A stretch of 64,000 nt of DNA from Odiellus spinosus (GCA_963920705.1 OY987229.1:21147728-21211727); one strand, 5' to 3'. Counted from the stretch's first letter, positions 45,068 through 57,106 are shown. Made by a program: numbers and translations. Notes: generated from the letters alone by a model not told the origin.

Positions 45068-48000
45068 GCGCAAGCTACAGACTCCCCTTCTTTATTGTAA
45101 GGGGATGTCTCTATCTCGTTTTTACAGTGATTTCTCCTCTCTAACAGATTTTCCTTTTTCCCACTTTTATAAGTATATGGGTTTATACTCTTCAATGGTC
45201 CAAAACAACTAATACAGTCAGAATCAGGCTGAAAATGCATCACGTACAAAGCTAGACTGCTTCTTATCTCTTTTAAAATCAAAGGGTATATAAAATAATC
45301 TTAGAAATGTCCCTGATATTGGATAAATTTTTAAATATATATATATATATATATATATAAATCTCGAATGTCCTTATAAATTTTGGACAAACCAGTATTA
45401 AGTGGCAATTTGATTGGATTCTTGGGCTTCTGCCATTCCAAAAAATTTTGGGGACCATATAAATATAAAATTAGTGTAAATAGGGAGTTAGCAAGGGAGA
45501 AAATGATACGTCAGATGTTTCTATCTCTCACCTCGGTGTCATCCCCCTTAGTGAGGGAGTTACAGTATTAGCCATTAGAAATGCTCCCCCAATAAGGGGG
45601 TTCCATGACGTCAGGCTTTCTTTCCCCCTTGGCTCTTTGCTGTCTCCCTTATAGGGAGACCCCAAAAAAGGTCTCATTTTTGGATTTTGCTAACACGAAA
45701 TAATCTTCCACAGACCACCCATTCAAAATTAACTTCTTTTTGACAAAATGCATACTCTTAAGGTTATTTGCTTTTTACGAATAAAATTGTAAAAGTGAAG
45801 TTTGGGTCAGTTAAAAAATTATTATAGCCTACTATCTAAACTGACAAGCCAAGAATGAAGTTCAAATTGAGCCAAAGTGGGTCAAAGATATTTATCTTGG
45901 TTCACTTTTATATATTGAATCCTGTCATTATTTACCATTTTTAACCAAATTAAATGTTTCTTAATTGGGAAACCAGATTTCTTTGGTTATTTTAGGAGAG
46001 CATATTGAAATGAAATGTAAAACCTAGAGATCGGGGTTTGGATAAGATAATTTCTGTTTGTTTTATCTTTATTCATATTTTGAAATTATTCACGGGGAGT
46101 CTACGATAAATGCAATGTAATCGCGAATAATTAACAAATTATTTTTTTGATTAACTGATTAACCAAATATTTGTGGATAATCTTGTTAAAAAACCCCAAC
46201 CTCTAGTAAAACCACATCACGTAAAAGTAAAAAGGCCTCGCGAGGTTTTTCAATTTCTTGCGATTAAATTCGTAAGATTAATTTGACAAGGCCCGAATCG
46301 AGTCAGGTTTCGTGTCTACTTTAAAGGGAAGATGAAAACCGACATCATCGATTTTCTAATGATTACTTAATGTTAAAATAAAATAAAACTAATTTAATAG
46401 TCTCGTTATCAAACTCTCAAGGGATGATAAAAAATAGATTTCTAGCTTAATGTTGGTTTATAAATTTTTTTTTACTAGTAGATTACGTCTATTTAAACAA
46501 TAAGGAAACGACGGAAAAAATCTCTTCCATTTAAAAAGGTCAACTGACGTAATTAGGCAATTAGAAGTTGGCAATTAAACCAGAGGTTTTGTTTGCGTTA
46601 AAAAAAATTTAAAGTCACAAGGGAATCATACCAACAATGGTACATGGCATATTATGATTGGACAGATCTGAAAGTTGTTACTTCTGATATTTCACGTGAC
46701 AAGAGAGAAAAATCAAAAATTTGACCATGAGCGCGACACAGACTTAGAAATAGAACTCTCTAGCGGTCAAGACTGGTACTAAAGTAATTGGGGTTAAGTT
46801 TACGGGAGGCTTTTGGGTCCACAGGATCAAATAGGGGACGTCATTGCCCCCAATTAATCTTATTTAAGATGTATCCATAAAAAAAGGGTTTTATTTTCAC
46901 TGAACAGCATCTGAAATTTCGCTATTTCTTTGCCATTCAATAAATAGAGGGAATCCAACTACATCAGTTCCACCCGATTGTAGATGTTGGCCAATACGCC
47001 ACCTGTAAATTGCATCCCCCAAAATTTTTTTGTCGAATGACGTTGGTTGTGGCGTAAGATTTATCTAAAGAACCGTAGCTGTCTGAAGGTTGGCATCAAA
47101 GAAATGGCTGAAAAACTATTTAGAACATCGGAAGTATAGAGAAATACTGTCTGTTGTAAATTCATGTATTGAATAATGAATGTAACAGTAACAACTTCAG
47201 AATTTCTATTTTAGATCTTTACTACTTTTAAGAAAAGAATATTTTCTAAGCGTAAGGTTTTGAAACCTTGCTTTTCTTGGAAAACCAGCCTCCCTAATCC
47301 AAGTCAGGTATGGAAACCTGGGGATCCCGATTTACCGGGTTGTATGATACCTATTTAGCATGGGTGCTATAGGCCCCAACCGGTGTGACGATTATTGCCC
47401 CCAAACGATACTTAATTAAAAATACATAATTTTAAGAGTTATTTAAGGCCTATTTTTATTAAGATTGTTCTCAAACAAAGCACTCCCGCTTGACATATAC
47501 GTATTATTTCATTCTTAAAACAAGAATCAACATAACTATAAAAAATAAATTCACCTTCAAAGTATTTTTCCCCGAGAAATTTTCCGATGTTACATCTATC
47601 TTCATCGAAGGAAATCCAAAAACGATGATTTAGTTTCGTACAAACACTTCAAGGTCCACCTGTAAAAAAAAAATTGTATTTTATAAACAGTAAGATCCAT
47701 TCCATGATCCCCCCACGATTCAACCACCTTTGTGTAATAACTGATACTTGAAATTGTCTTAAAAGTAGTTTCAAAAATGGCTAAATATCCTCGATTGAGG
47801 TAGACCAAGTCATTTTCAACCAATATCTGATCACTCCTGGTAATCGGAATACAATCCAACTGTACATACGTGATTACGTAATTATGTACATATTTAGCAT
47901 TACCAAAGACTTAATGAGTTATGTAATCGTGTAATCGGTGTACGTATTTAAATGGTATTATCAACACATAATAAACTTCATTGTGAGAGGTTTTAAGAGT

Positions 48001-49211
48001 GGTATGAATAGTATGAAATTTCTGCGATTTGTCTAATGTCTCCTCAATAGATAACCCTTCCATTGAGGCTTTGAGGATATAATTACCTTCTCAGAAGGCG
48101 GTAGATTTTAAGGGTACAGTCATAGTTTACGAGCAACTACATAAAAAAAGGTCCAGTTTCGAGCTGGAACTGATGAACATAGTTAAATTGTCTTTATCAC
48201 ATTTCCCATTAAAATTGTTTATTTGTCTATCGATTAAAGTGAGCTAGGCCTAGGTTTTTAATTTTTCACGATTATTCTTTTCTAGTCAATGTGTAGGATA
48301 ATGCAAATTGTAAATAATGAGTGTTTGTTATCAAAAACTCGGCTGATTAAAACATAAATATTATCAAAAATTAGAACTACCTAGTTTTGTTTGGGGTATT
48401 TTAGGAGTTTTACGAAATTAAGGCACCGAACAATGAAAGATTTGTAGAAAACTTTAAGCCTTGGGAAATAGGCACTAATGGGCAATGGCTTTGGACAGGG
48501 GCCGGTATCTCTGAGAACTCAAAGAGAATTGATATTAAAAAATTAATATTACTCACATTTTATGAAAAATAACACTTTCATAATTTCACCCGACACAAAC
48601 TACAGATTTTAATTATCATTTTTAATAAAAGAAAATCATTTTAGCATATACGTTTCGCCAATCGCCATGACGAAGCGAGTAGGGGCAAGGTTAGGGGGTG
48701 GCGGCCGTTAAATACAGGAAGGGAAATATTCCTTTTTTTCATTGAACACGATTGTAAACTGTAGATGCTAAACCTAGATATAGTAATGGACTAGATATAT
48801 AACATTTTTTAAAGTCGAACTACAATAAAGAATATTTTTATATGACCTTCCACTGCACCATGGTTGACGATAAAAAACATGAAACAAAGAATTGAGGGAT
48901 GTTCAGGTTCACGACGGAGATACCACAAAAAAAAAGCGGTAGTCTACCAGACGCTTTGGTATGCGCCACTGAACGCAAGTTTTAAAGGGGAGCCTAATAG
49001 TTTTCGAGGGGGTCAAAATAAACGCAAGAGGTTTCTTTTTCTGGAAAACTTTGTGTACATAATTTTACTTAAGTCATATTTTCACTTTAAGTAAAAAAAT
49101 AAAATTATTATAATTTTAAAATAACTGTCATAACCCATTTTTTTCACCAGATTATTTAATGATTAAATGACATGATATAAAGTTAATAAAATTGCAAGAT
49201 GACAATAATAA
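45068..49211. other. Intergenic, no gene recognised
   Basis: AT-rich, with short frames only. A minus-strand frame at 47602-47859 has a somewhat protein-like composition but no recognisable motif and an apparent stop shortly after any splice I could propose. I did not annotate it. Confidence 0.45.
45335..45358. repeat. (AT)n microsatellite
   Basis: About twelve tandem AT dinucleotides. Confidence 0.9.
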
Positions 49212-50034
49212 TCATGTTGCTGGAGCATCTGGTCTGTCTCCAGGACCTCTAACTCTTCGAAAACTATTAAAGTGTTCAATATATTGTTGTATCGTATCAA
49301 CAGGCTTATAAATTTCATTCATTCGACTTTGAAGGTATTGAGGGGGAGAATGAACGATGTTATTTCCTAGAAAGCCCTGCATAAATTCTTTCATAAGATC
49401 CCAACAGTTTGAGGGAACTATACACGGGAGATACTCAACCTGAAAAATGACGAATTACTTATTTCACATAAGACCTACAAATTCCCAGTTTATGATATTA
49501 CCTCTATCAACAATCCTCGAAAATTAGGACCCATACTGACACTTCCAATTTTAACCAAGAAATCTGATACTTTGAAGCGAGTACCTCTAGACTCTATTTT
49601 GGTAGATTTTTTTGACGAATAAACTGTCGTCATCTTTAGCATCAGCATTTCAAAGTTCATATCTGCCACTAAGCAGGTTGAAGTATCAAGAACAGCGAAG
49701 CAAGTCGCTGGATGCTCACTATCGTGAATTATATTAATCGCTCTGGCTGGATCTGTAGGAATGTATTGATAATTGAAACCGAGAGTAGAATGTTACATGT
49801 TATTAAAGCCTACTTATTTGAGGAGCCGAGTAGAAAGTTTCGCAGTCAACACTAAATACACCAGCTTTTGTTCCTCCTAATGTCTCCAAGCGTTTCTGGA
49901 GCATTTCAGTAGTTTGGGGTCCAGTATTTCCATCCGGAATAGGAAATGGGTGAATACTTAAGATGATAAATTGATGTTTTTGTATTTCCTACATGGTAGA
50001 GATCAAAGGATAGAACTTACCTTACAACACCCAT
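49212..50034 (-). CDS. MED20: Mediator complex subunit 20
   Basis: Mediator head-module subunit, acting in the nucleus in RNA polymerase II transcription. Four minus-strand exons: 50034-50021 (only MGVV plus two bases), 49956-49814, 49752-49502 and 49439-49212 (stop). The introns are 64, 61 and 60 bp, all GT-AG with agreeing phases. The product is 211 aa; human MED20 is 212. Family landmarks in order: TTEMLQKRLETLG, VFSVDCETFYSAP, IIHDSEHPATCFAVLD, KIESRGTRFKVSDFLVKIG, VSMGPNFRG, VEYLPCIVPSNCWDL, and a C-terminal IQQYIEHFNSFRRV. The acceptor of exon 2 (CATCTTAAG) has a weak pyrimidine tract but gives the right phase and sequence. It is divergent from GLE1, whose ATG is 510 bp away, so the two may share a promoter region. 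Confidence 0.95.
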
Positions 50035-50159
50035 TTGGCTACAGTTAGTAAAATAGCAATAGGATATTTAACGAACGTACTTGTTACTCAGAATAATAAT
50101 AGTAAAATAATGAGAATATGTAAATTTACATAAAACTGTAGACGATTACAACGCAATAC

Positions 50160-50400
50160 AAAAGCGATTCACTGTCATAATTCTAGCAGACAAGAAAATT
50201 CGTCTGCAACTCTGCATTCTGCAAGATTTTCTTTTCATCGGACAACTGTCCAGTACAGGGTTTATTACTAAATTTATTCGAATTGGAACACAAGGGCGGC
50301 TTCGAAAATACGGGTTCTCTTTGTAAATATTTGTTCTCTTCTGTAACTGATCTTTTCTGAACTGTGCTCACGAGCTCCTGGCTCAAGGTGTACACCCAAG
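50160..50400. repeat. Dispersed repeat between MED20 and GLE1
   Basis: GAACTGTGCTCACGAGCTCCTGG and the preceding AACTGATCTTTTCTG correspond to words inside the MITE at 43832-44029, so part of the shared promoter region is transposon-derived. Short inverted words GCAGACAAGAAAATTCGTCTGC lie at 50187. Confidence 0.5.
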
Positions 50401-50543
50401 TGATCCAACAGCTTTATGTACAGCTCGAGTCAACTATGACCTAGATTACGTCGTCTGCTTTAATCTGTTGAGGATCGAGGTCCGAGGATGTTGTACATCG
50501 TTTGGAATTAAAATTAAATAGACATAACCGAAGAAGATGCAAA

Positions 50544-52688
50544 ATGATAGAAGTTAAAGAAAATACGATTTTGGCGTTGAAAAAATCCAGTAAAGGACAG
50601 TTACGATATGACAGAGAATGGCTTAAAGAAGGGAGATCTAAGGAGCTTCTTGAATTTGTTTCACAATTAAACAAAATCAACGTTCCTAAAGGATTCAGCT
50701 TAGTATGTGTTACTGACCAAGAATCGTCATTCTCCGATCCTAATTTGGGAAGCTCGTCGAAAAACCACGAAATATTGAATAGTACGAATTTTAAAGAAGG
50801 TAATTTGGACATATCATCTGATAAGAATGGAGTGTCTAGTTCCAGTGAAGAGTCAGTTGTGTCTGATTCAAGCTGTGTTAGTGAAACTAGCTCTTCTAGT
50901 AGCGATGATGATTCTAGAGAATGCTTCTTGGAAATTGGTCACGATGCTTGCAATGATCTTGTTATGTATGAGGAAGAAAGAAAACGACAGGTTGATAATG
51001 CTTTGAAGGAAAGAAAATCTAAAATCGATCAAAATGAAACTATGTACCTTAAACAACTTACGAATCAAATTGAGTTGTTCAGAGAAACATTGCATTTGAA
51101 ACAAGAACTACAACAGACTCAGTTGAAGAAGCTTAATGAATCGCAGCTGCGAGAAATGGAAAAATTAAAACTGGAAATGAAAAACAATCAAAGACACAAG
51201 AGATTAGACAATAAAATCAAGGAAGTTGAACAAAAAAATATAGAAGTAGCCGAACGCAAACGAAAAGAGGCTCAAGTTAATGAAGATGCCCGTAAAGTAT
51301 TGACCCAACATTACAATACTTTCCACGGTATCACGGAAACTCTAAATGTCATACTCTCAAAATGTTCATCTCCTCAGTTCCTCGAGGTCTCCCCAGATGA
51401 AAGAAAAAGACAACTGCAAGATATTCAAGATTCGCTGTTGAAGATTTTGAATAATTCCGTGTTTACGGATGTTGACTTCTTGGAAACTCAAAAATTGTCC
51501 CAAATGGCTAGAGATATTTTAGGCGAAGTTAATCAAGATATTAATAATGCTAAAGTAAAAGAGCAAATTTTATTGCAAAACACCATTGCTGAAACTACTT
51601 CTATACAAACAAGTCAAGCTGAAACTCCGCAAGCTGAAATTCCTCAAGTTGCTAAAACAGAGAGCCAACCGAGTACACCTTTAATTGAAACCCAGGGCTC
51701 CGGAGATAGCCAAACTATAGCCAGACCTGTGCCATCAAAAAATTACTTTATAGAACTATACAAAACCTTACGACAAAATCATCAACTATGGGAAAACAAA
51801 TATTCAGATTTTGTTACAAATTCGGGAAACAAAAAATATATATTCAACTTGCAGAAGGTGATTAATATATCGCTAAACAGTATATCAACCGTGGGAGGAA
51901 AAGTTCACGAAAAAATTGAAAAACTAACCTCATTGTTGATTGGACGTTCAGTATCAGTTGGTGCCACAAACATATCGATGAGAGAAAATCCAGCAGCAAT
52001 TTATTTTTGCGCAGACATCATTGCCAAGAAATTTGTACATCTAGCTGAGGTTCAAGTTTCGTCGAAGCATACTGACGCTTTTCCACTCGCAGCCGTCGCT
52101 ATATCACTATGGAGTCAATTTCCGAAACTGGGAGAGTTGATCCTTTTTCATCTGTACGATCGTTGCCCTTATTTGAGACCGGGTTCAATAATGATGCCTA
52201 AAGATAAAAATGATACAAACGGATTTTTTAAAGCTCTTGGTTATATATTTAATGACGATAAACCGGAGGAAGATGAAGAATTTGTTAAAAGAATGTCTGG
52301 AATTGTCCGTTTTTACGCCGCAATTTTGATTACTTTACCATCTCCTTCGCACAGAAGAGATTTTGACCCTTACGGATTGCAACACGGATGGAGATTTATG
52401 TCAATGCTGCTTACAACGGAGCCCTGGGAGGGCGTAACATCAACTCTGCTGTTTGATTTCCTCGAAATCTGCGGCCATGATTTGTTTAAAATCTACAATA
52501 AACAATTTAAAAAAATACTTTACATATTATGTAAAGATTATTTTCAAATATTGAAGAAACAAGAGACGATGGATGGAGCTTTAACCCGTTTGGAAATGTT
52601 TTTACACGCTACACTTCGAACGGGAAATATACCAACTCCGCCAGGCTTGCTAGAAGAAAGTTTTTGGTATTCATTGCAGAGATATTAA
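50544..52688 (+). CDS. GLE1: Nucleoporin GLE1, mRNA export factor
   Basis: GLE1 sits on the cytoplasmic side of the nuclear pore and, with inositol hexakisphosphate, activates the DEAD-box helicase DDX19/Dbp5 to release exported mRNA. The frame is a single 714-aa exon. I chose the ATG at 50544 (MIEVKENTILALKK, context CAAAATG); the open frame extends 14 codons upstream but without an ATG. A six-codon out-of-frame ATG lies at 50536. Order: N-terminal region with RYDREWLKEG, acidic Ser-rich stretch (about residues 95-140), long coiled coil (about 150-270), linker, then the C-terminal helical-repeat GLE1 domain (about 410-714). That domain includes FPKLGELILFHLYDRCP, YGLQHGWRFMS and RTGNIPTPPG. 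Its length is close to the human protein (698 aa). It is intronless, unlike its neighbours, but intact, so retrocopy origin is possible though not shown. Confidence 0.95.
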   Translation: MIEVKENTILALKKSSKGQLRYDREWLKEGRSKELLEFVSQLNKINVPKGFSLVCVTDQESSFSDPNLGSSSKNHEILNSTNFKEGNLDISSDKNGVSSSSEESVVSDSSCVSETSSSSSDDDSRECFLEIGHDACNDLVMYEEERKRQVDNALKERKSKIDQNETMYLKQLTNQIELFRETLHLKQELQQTQLKKLNESQLREMEKLKLEMKNNQRHKRLDNKIKEVEQKNIEVAERKRKEAQVNEDARKVLTQHYNTFHGITETLNVILSKCSSPQFLEVSPDERKRQLQDIQDSLLKILNNSVFTDVDFLETQKLSQMARDILGEVNQDINNAKVKEQILLQNTIAETTSIQTSQAETPQAEIPQVAKTESQPSTPLIETQGSGDSQTIARPVPSKNYFIELYKTLRQNHQLWENKYSDFVTNSGNKKYIFNLQKVINISLNSISTVGGKVHEKIEKLTSLLIGRSVSVGATNISMRENPAAIYFCADIIAKKFVHLAEVQVSSKHTDAFPLAAVAISLWSQFPKLGELILFHLYDRCPYLRPGSIMMPKDKNDTNGFFKALGYIFNDDKPEEDEEFVKRMSGIVRFYAAILITLPSPSHRRDFDPYGLQHGWRFMSMLLTTEPWEGVTSTLLFDFLEICGHDLFKIYNKQFKKILYILCKDYFQILKKQETMDGALTRLEMFLHATLRTGNIPTPPGLLEESFWYSLQRY

Positions 52689-53722
52689 ATTGAAATATAT
52701 ATATTTTCATTAATTAATATGGTTTAATAATTATCTACCAAAAATTGTTTCTGACAAAAAATTCGCGATTTCTCTTCAAAAATTAAAACTTACACTCAAT
52801 GACATTAAAATTATTAAAACTTAATTTTGATCATAATTTGTTTTTATTTTATTTTTACCTATAAGAAAAATAAGTAATGGCATAATAATAGGATAGTAGC
52901 TAAAAATCTGTAATAAAGGGAGTGTGACACGCTAGTTCTGAAAGGTTTAATAAAGAGAGGGTGACACACTTTTTTGTTCCATAGTCATTATAAAGCTAGG
53001 GTCCTATCATGTAGGAAAATCTAAGACAGGACTACACATAATTGGTTAAAATAACCTAACAAACAGAGGATGATGCTCAGTTTCTGCAAAATTTAATGGT
53101 AAGCAACCTTGCTTAAAGGGACTATCTGCGATTTTTAAATCCCCTTTAAAGTCGCCTTCTTTTCTAGCTTAGCAGACGACGTTGGCCATAAATTGTACAG
53201 TCAAAGCTAGGCTGTGTACGTAAGCGAAGAGCATTTTAAAGGGGAAAATTACAGAGCAGATAACGCCTTTAATGGGCGGTAGGCCAAAAAAGTTTGTGTA
53301 CCTTTGCTTTAGGCCTTGTAAAGCCGGATGCACACGCCTTTCGTTCTTCTGTTAAGGCGGATGCACACAGACAACTGGTCTGTGTGCATCCGCCTTTATA
53401 TGGACGCGCCTGATTGCATAAAAATATGTTTGTGCATACGCCTTTAGCTTCCTAACGAAACTAAACTCTGTAGTACATGCTGAAGGTAACAAAAAAATAA
53501 TAAAAAGGTTCTGGCTATTTTATAACTTTTTGTCAGATGATCAAACATTGACTAAAAACTAAACAAAAAAAAAATCGAGGAAACATTAAACGATAATAGA
53601 AACGGAAACAACACATACATTTAAAAGAAGGAAATTGGTCGGAAAACCTTGGAACGCGTACACGCCGATTACACGCGTGATAGATGCTTATTTCAGCTTA
53701 GATTCCAGAGAATCTAGTCAAA
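52689..53722. other. Intergenic between GLE1 and MCFD2-like gene
   Basis: Contains short direct repeats (GGGAGTGTGACACGC and GAGGGTGACACAC, 52919-52970). A region with AAGGGACTATCTGC and CAGATAACGCCTTT (53116-53272) looks like the ends of a small inverted-repeat element. It also holds the hairpin at 53354-53396. No gene is seen. Confidence 0.5.
53354..53396. repeat. Perfect 19-bp stem hairpin
   Basis: AAGGCGGATGCACACAGAC, a five-base loop, then the exact complement. The words GGATGCACACGCCTTT and TGTGCATACGCCTTT flank it, so it is probably the core of a small MITE. Confidence 0.85.
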
Positions 53723-54791
53723 ATGTTTACCAAAATGCTCGTAATTTGGCGCTTTTTCTTCGTGGCCACCTTATTAGCATATCTCTCTGCGGAATCCATT
53801 GATTTTGGTCACCATTTAGTAGCACCCGATTTTGATGAAAGCGCTTTGCACGACGACGATTTTATCGAGGATAGTGAGTACGTTTTACGAAAACTATTTT
53901 AAACTCTGAGGGTAACTGGATTAAGATACACTAAAAATTAGATTTAAACTAGCGGGTGTAACACGTAAATTAATTAGTCATGTAATGCTACAGAAGGTTT
54001 CACGAATCTAGGTATGTGCGTAAGTTCATAAAAACCATCGAGAGTGTGTTTCTCTCCAACTACCGACATCTTGTTTGAGGGGATATTTTGCAATCAGGTG
54101 AAAAATACCTCCAATTTGTAAAAGGGAGTTTAAATTAAGTTACAGATTAACATTCCTGCCACTACGTCTAACGAACGTCTTCTAAAGTTGGCGCGAAATA
54201 CGTTAGGAAACGGGACTTTCCATTCATGTCGACACATCTGGCTCAATTCTCATGTTGTTATATTTTTAATTTACCTATTTCAGTCACATGAGAGAGGATA
54301 TTGAGAATGCTTTCGGATTTTTCTTTGGATTTACAAAGGATAATCTCGAGTTTTCATTTTTCGTGTAAGTTTTGGCGCTTAAACTTCGTTTTCTCGATTT
54401 ACCTTAACTCTTTACATCTGTTGTTTTACGTAGTATTCACGACTATGACAACAATACGAAATTAGATGGCCTCGAACTCTTGAGCGCTTTGGGCCACACA
54501 CATCATCACCACAAAAAAGACAATGACAATAATCCCTCAACGGTGATAGAAGCTGTAAAACACGAAGATATAACCAAAATGATTAACAAGAATCAAGGTA
54601 TAGGGTTTTAGGCAACTCTCAAGAATTTTCAAGCATTTACAAATATTTTTTAATTGATTTCCAAATAAATTTTAGAAATTGTAGATCGAATATTAAAGGA
54701 GGATGACGTTAATCACGACGGCTATATTTCGTACCCCGAGTACAAAATAAGCAGACAAGCTAAAAAGTTGCTTAAAAGCAAGGATACTTAG
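53723..54791 (+). CDS. MCFD2-like EF-hand secretory-pathway protein
   Basis: Four exons: 53723-53877, 54284-54364, 54434-54597 and 54676-54791 (stop), all GT-AG, 171 aa. An N-terminal signal peptide (VIWRFFFVATLLAYLSA) is followed by two canonical calcium-binding EF-hand loops: DYDNNTKLDGLE (exon 3) and DVNHDGYISYPE (exon 4). The arrangement (signal peptide, short acidic linker, HMREDIENAF helix, two C-terminal EF hands) is that of MCFD2, the luminal cofactor of the cargo receptor ERGIC-53/LMAN1 in ER-to-Golgi transport. A His cluster (HTHHHHKK) lies between the two hands. For exon 1, a nearby GTGAGT donor (53874) would give a stop, so GTACGT at 53878 is used. Another two-EF-hand secretory protein cannot be excluded. 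Confidence 0.85.
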
Positions 54792-54883
54792 TCAATTTGT
54801 ATTATATAATTAAATTTTGTTAGTTCATTTGAAGTTTATTAAAAATATTCCTGGAGGGACTACTCTATTGTAATGATTATAAT

Positions 54884-55209
54884 CAGAAGCCGATGAAACC
54901 CTCCTTTGAAGTCTACTACTCTAAGTGCGCCTCTCTGTATGGGTAAAATTCACAATTTTACGAGATCGGAGGGGTCCTATTTCATACCCCCTGTCTACGG
55001 AAAATTGGAAATTCTCTCTCTCCACAAACGACGACGTTTTTTTGACGAACTCCAAGGCTGCTAGAGATATTCGCTCGACGAACTCCCGCTCCGAAAATAT
55101 CTACCGTTAGGAGGCGTACGAATCGCGCTTTTTGAAACTAACCCATACAGAGAGGGGTAGACAAGACAAGGGAGTAATAGACTTCAAAGGAGGGTTTCAT
55201 CGGCTTCTG
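54884..55209 (-). mobile_element. 337-bp MITE family, copy 5
   Basis: 326 bp with perfect 7-bp target duplications TTATAAT at 54877-54883 and 55210-55216. The slightly shorter length is a small internal deletion near the left end (about 54910). Non-coding. Confidence 0.95.
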
Positions 55210-55314
55210 TTATAATGAGTTGCTTGGATTTCTGGTGGACTAGCGGCGTAGGGTTAGGTTTTTACAAACGAGTACCGTTTAGGTTAAAAAGCATCAATAC
55301 AATTTAACATAAAT

Positions 55315-57106
55315 CTACCAATAGATTTTCTTTATCACTTGCTTTCTAAAAGCGCGTAAAAATGATCGCCAAACGTTCCTCAATCCAATCTTCAAAGTTT
55401 TGCGAAAGTTCTGACTCATACAATAATATATGAAAAATGTCATACAGTTGCACACAAGAATGCCGAATCGAGATCTAGCAAACTGGTTAAGCCAACTGGA
55501 TCCGATTTCGCTATCAGGATTGTATATTAAAATGGCGCTAACTACAGAATCAGGGATGTAAGCGAGGAATAAGAAAAACAGAACAACGAGCATCGTTATG
55601 GTTATACGTTCTTCATTCTCTCCGCAACTATAGCGAACTTCGCAATGTTCTTTCGTGCAAAGAAGTTGAGTTCGTTCTACCCGCGCTTTCCATAACCCTC
55701 GTAGCAAGACGATAGTTAGAACTCCGGTACACAAACACGGTACGGACGTAACTAGTATCATGACAAAACCAGCTATCTTCCCTTCCATATACTCGGTAAC
55801 CATGTACGTGTCGTTTCCTCCATGGACGACATTCCTCAAGAAGAACGCGCTGTCGAAATCCATGTCGTCGAACAGATTATTTATAGCGAGAACCCTAAAC
55901 AAAACGATTATCTAATATCAAGAATCCATTCAGGTTCCATAAGAATATGGGAGCATAGCTTTAGCTTCTGATACCATCCTCCCAAACTTTGTAACAAAAG
56001 ATCGTCTGCAATTTTCGCAACATTTGTACGCTTAGTTCTTTTTTCGGTCGGCTCCATTTTTATTGCCCAAAATATTATGTCAAGGTCGTTAGTGGCGCGG
56101 ATTAATAATAGATTTCAGGAGCGATTTACTTGAAAAATCGATTCGAAGCAGACGAACTTTTGCTACAAAGTTTGGGAGGATGGTTATTGAATCGCGGCCC
56201 TCCCATATTCTTATGGAACCTGAATGAATTCTTGCTAATATGCGTTGATATTTAAACCTAACTAGTCAGAAATAATCAAAAGCCATTAAACAATGCAACC
56301 TATTTAAAAATTGTGGCACATTGAACAATTTATTTGTGGAGCAAAACAAACAAACAAACAAAAATCCAGATTAGAAACCAACAAGGGCTTTATTCTTACA
56401 TAAGGAGATCAGGTGCATTACCCAGGATTTCAATCACGTGAAAATACCAAAACTAAGAATGACAAAAACAACATTTTTTTCCTAGAAGCTTAGTTGAACC
56501 CAATTACCGAAAACCCAACCCATTATATTCATAAGACGGTTAAACTAATTGGCATTTGATTATTTCGGTCTATATGTACCTGTTACAATAGCCGTAGATC
56601 ACCAGAAACAAAAAAGACGATAACATCACGAGAAAAAGTGCCAGTTTAGCTCGTTGAATGCTGCACCATTCCTGTTTTTCAAAAGGAAAAGATATGGCTA
56701 TGACGCGAAAAGTTCCAATGGTAACGGTTAACCAATTGGACATGGACAAGGCTCCGACCAAGGTAACGATTATGACGAAATTGCTGAAGGCGTATTTGTG
56801 CAGAATGTTCAAATCGGGGAAATAAACCGCGATAATTTCGGGAATAAACGAACAGAATATCACTATGTTGGTAGTTTCGAGGGCTGAGAGAAGGAAATTT
56901 AACGGAGATCGCATTCGGGGGTTAGAAAATATGATGATATTAGTAACGTTACTTAAAATACCGATAACTGTTAGCAACGCGTAAATACACGTTGGTATCT
57001 TCAGGCTTAGAATTAAAATACTTTTAACCTTCATTCGTTTACTTTCAAAGATCGTCATCAACGTGTCATTGTAATCGTAAAAGATAGCGCCATTAAATTG
57101 CATCAT
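55315..57106 (-). CDS. Rhodopsin-like G-protein-coupled receptor
   Basis: Two minus-strand exons: 57106-56580 and 55894-55315 (stop), joined in phase 2 with GT-AG, 368 aa. The start is the first ATG (MMQFNG); the upstream extension of the frame lacks an ATG. Seven hydrophobic segments: TM1-TM4 in exon 1 (from ILSLKIPTCIYALLTVIGIL to LALFLVMLSSFLFLV) and TM5-TM7 in exon 2 (IAGFVMILVTSVPCLC, ITITMLVVLFFLFLAYIP, FGILVCNCMTFFIYYC). The N terminus has an NDT glycosylation site. The general pattern resembles invertebrate FMRFamide-receptor-like orphan receptors. The DRY position reads TFR, and TM7 lacks NPxxY (FFIYY instead). The ligand is not inferable. The 685-bp intron contains a transposon. Confidence 0.8.
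55919..56234. mobile_element. 316-bp inverted-repeat element in receptor intron
   Basis: The ends are CAAGAATCCATTCAGGTTCC and GGAACCTGAATGAATTCTTG. Inverted homology runs about 85 bp inward (CTCCCAAACTTTGTAACAAA and its counterpart). Perfect 7-bp duplications CTAATAT lie at 55912-55918 and 56235-56241. It has no coding capacity and is unrelated in sequence to the 337-bp MITE family but has the same duplication length. Confidence 0.9.

Noticed and set aside
50502-50543. Upstream extension of GLE1
   Set aside because: The frame is open there but starts at TTG; the first in-frame ATG is 50544 with a good context.
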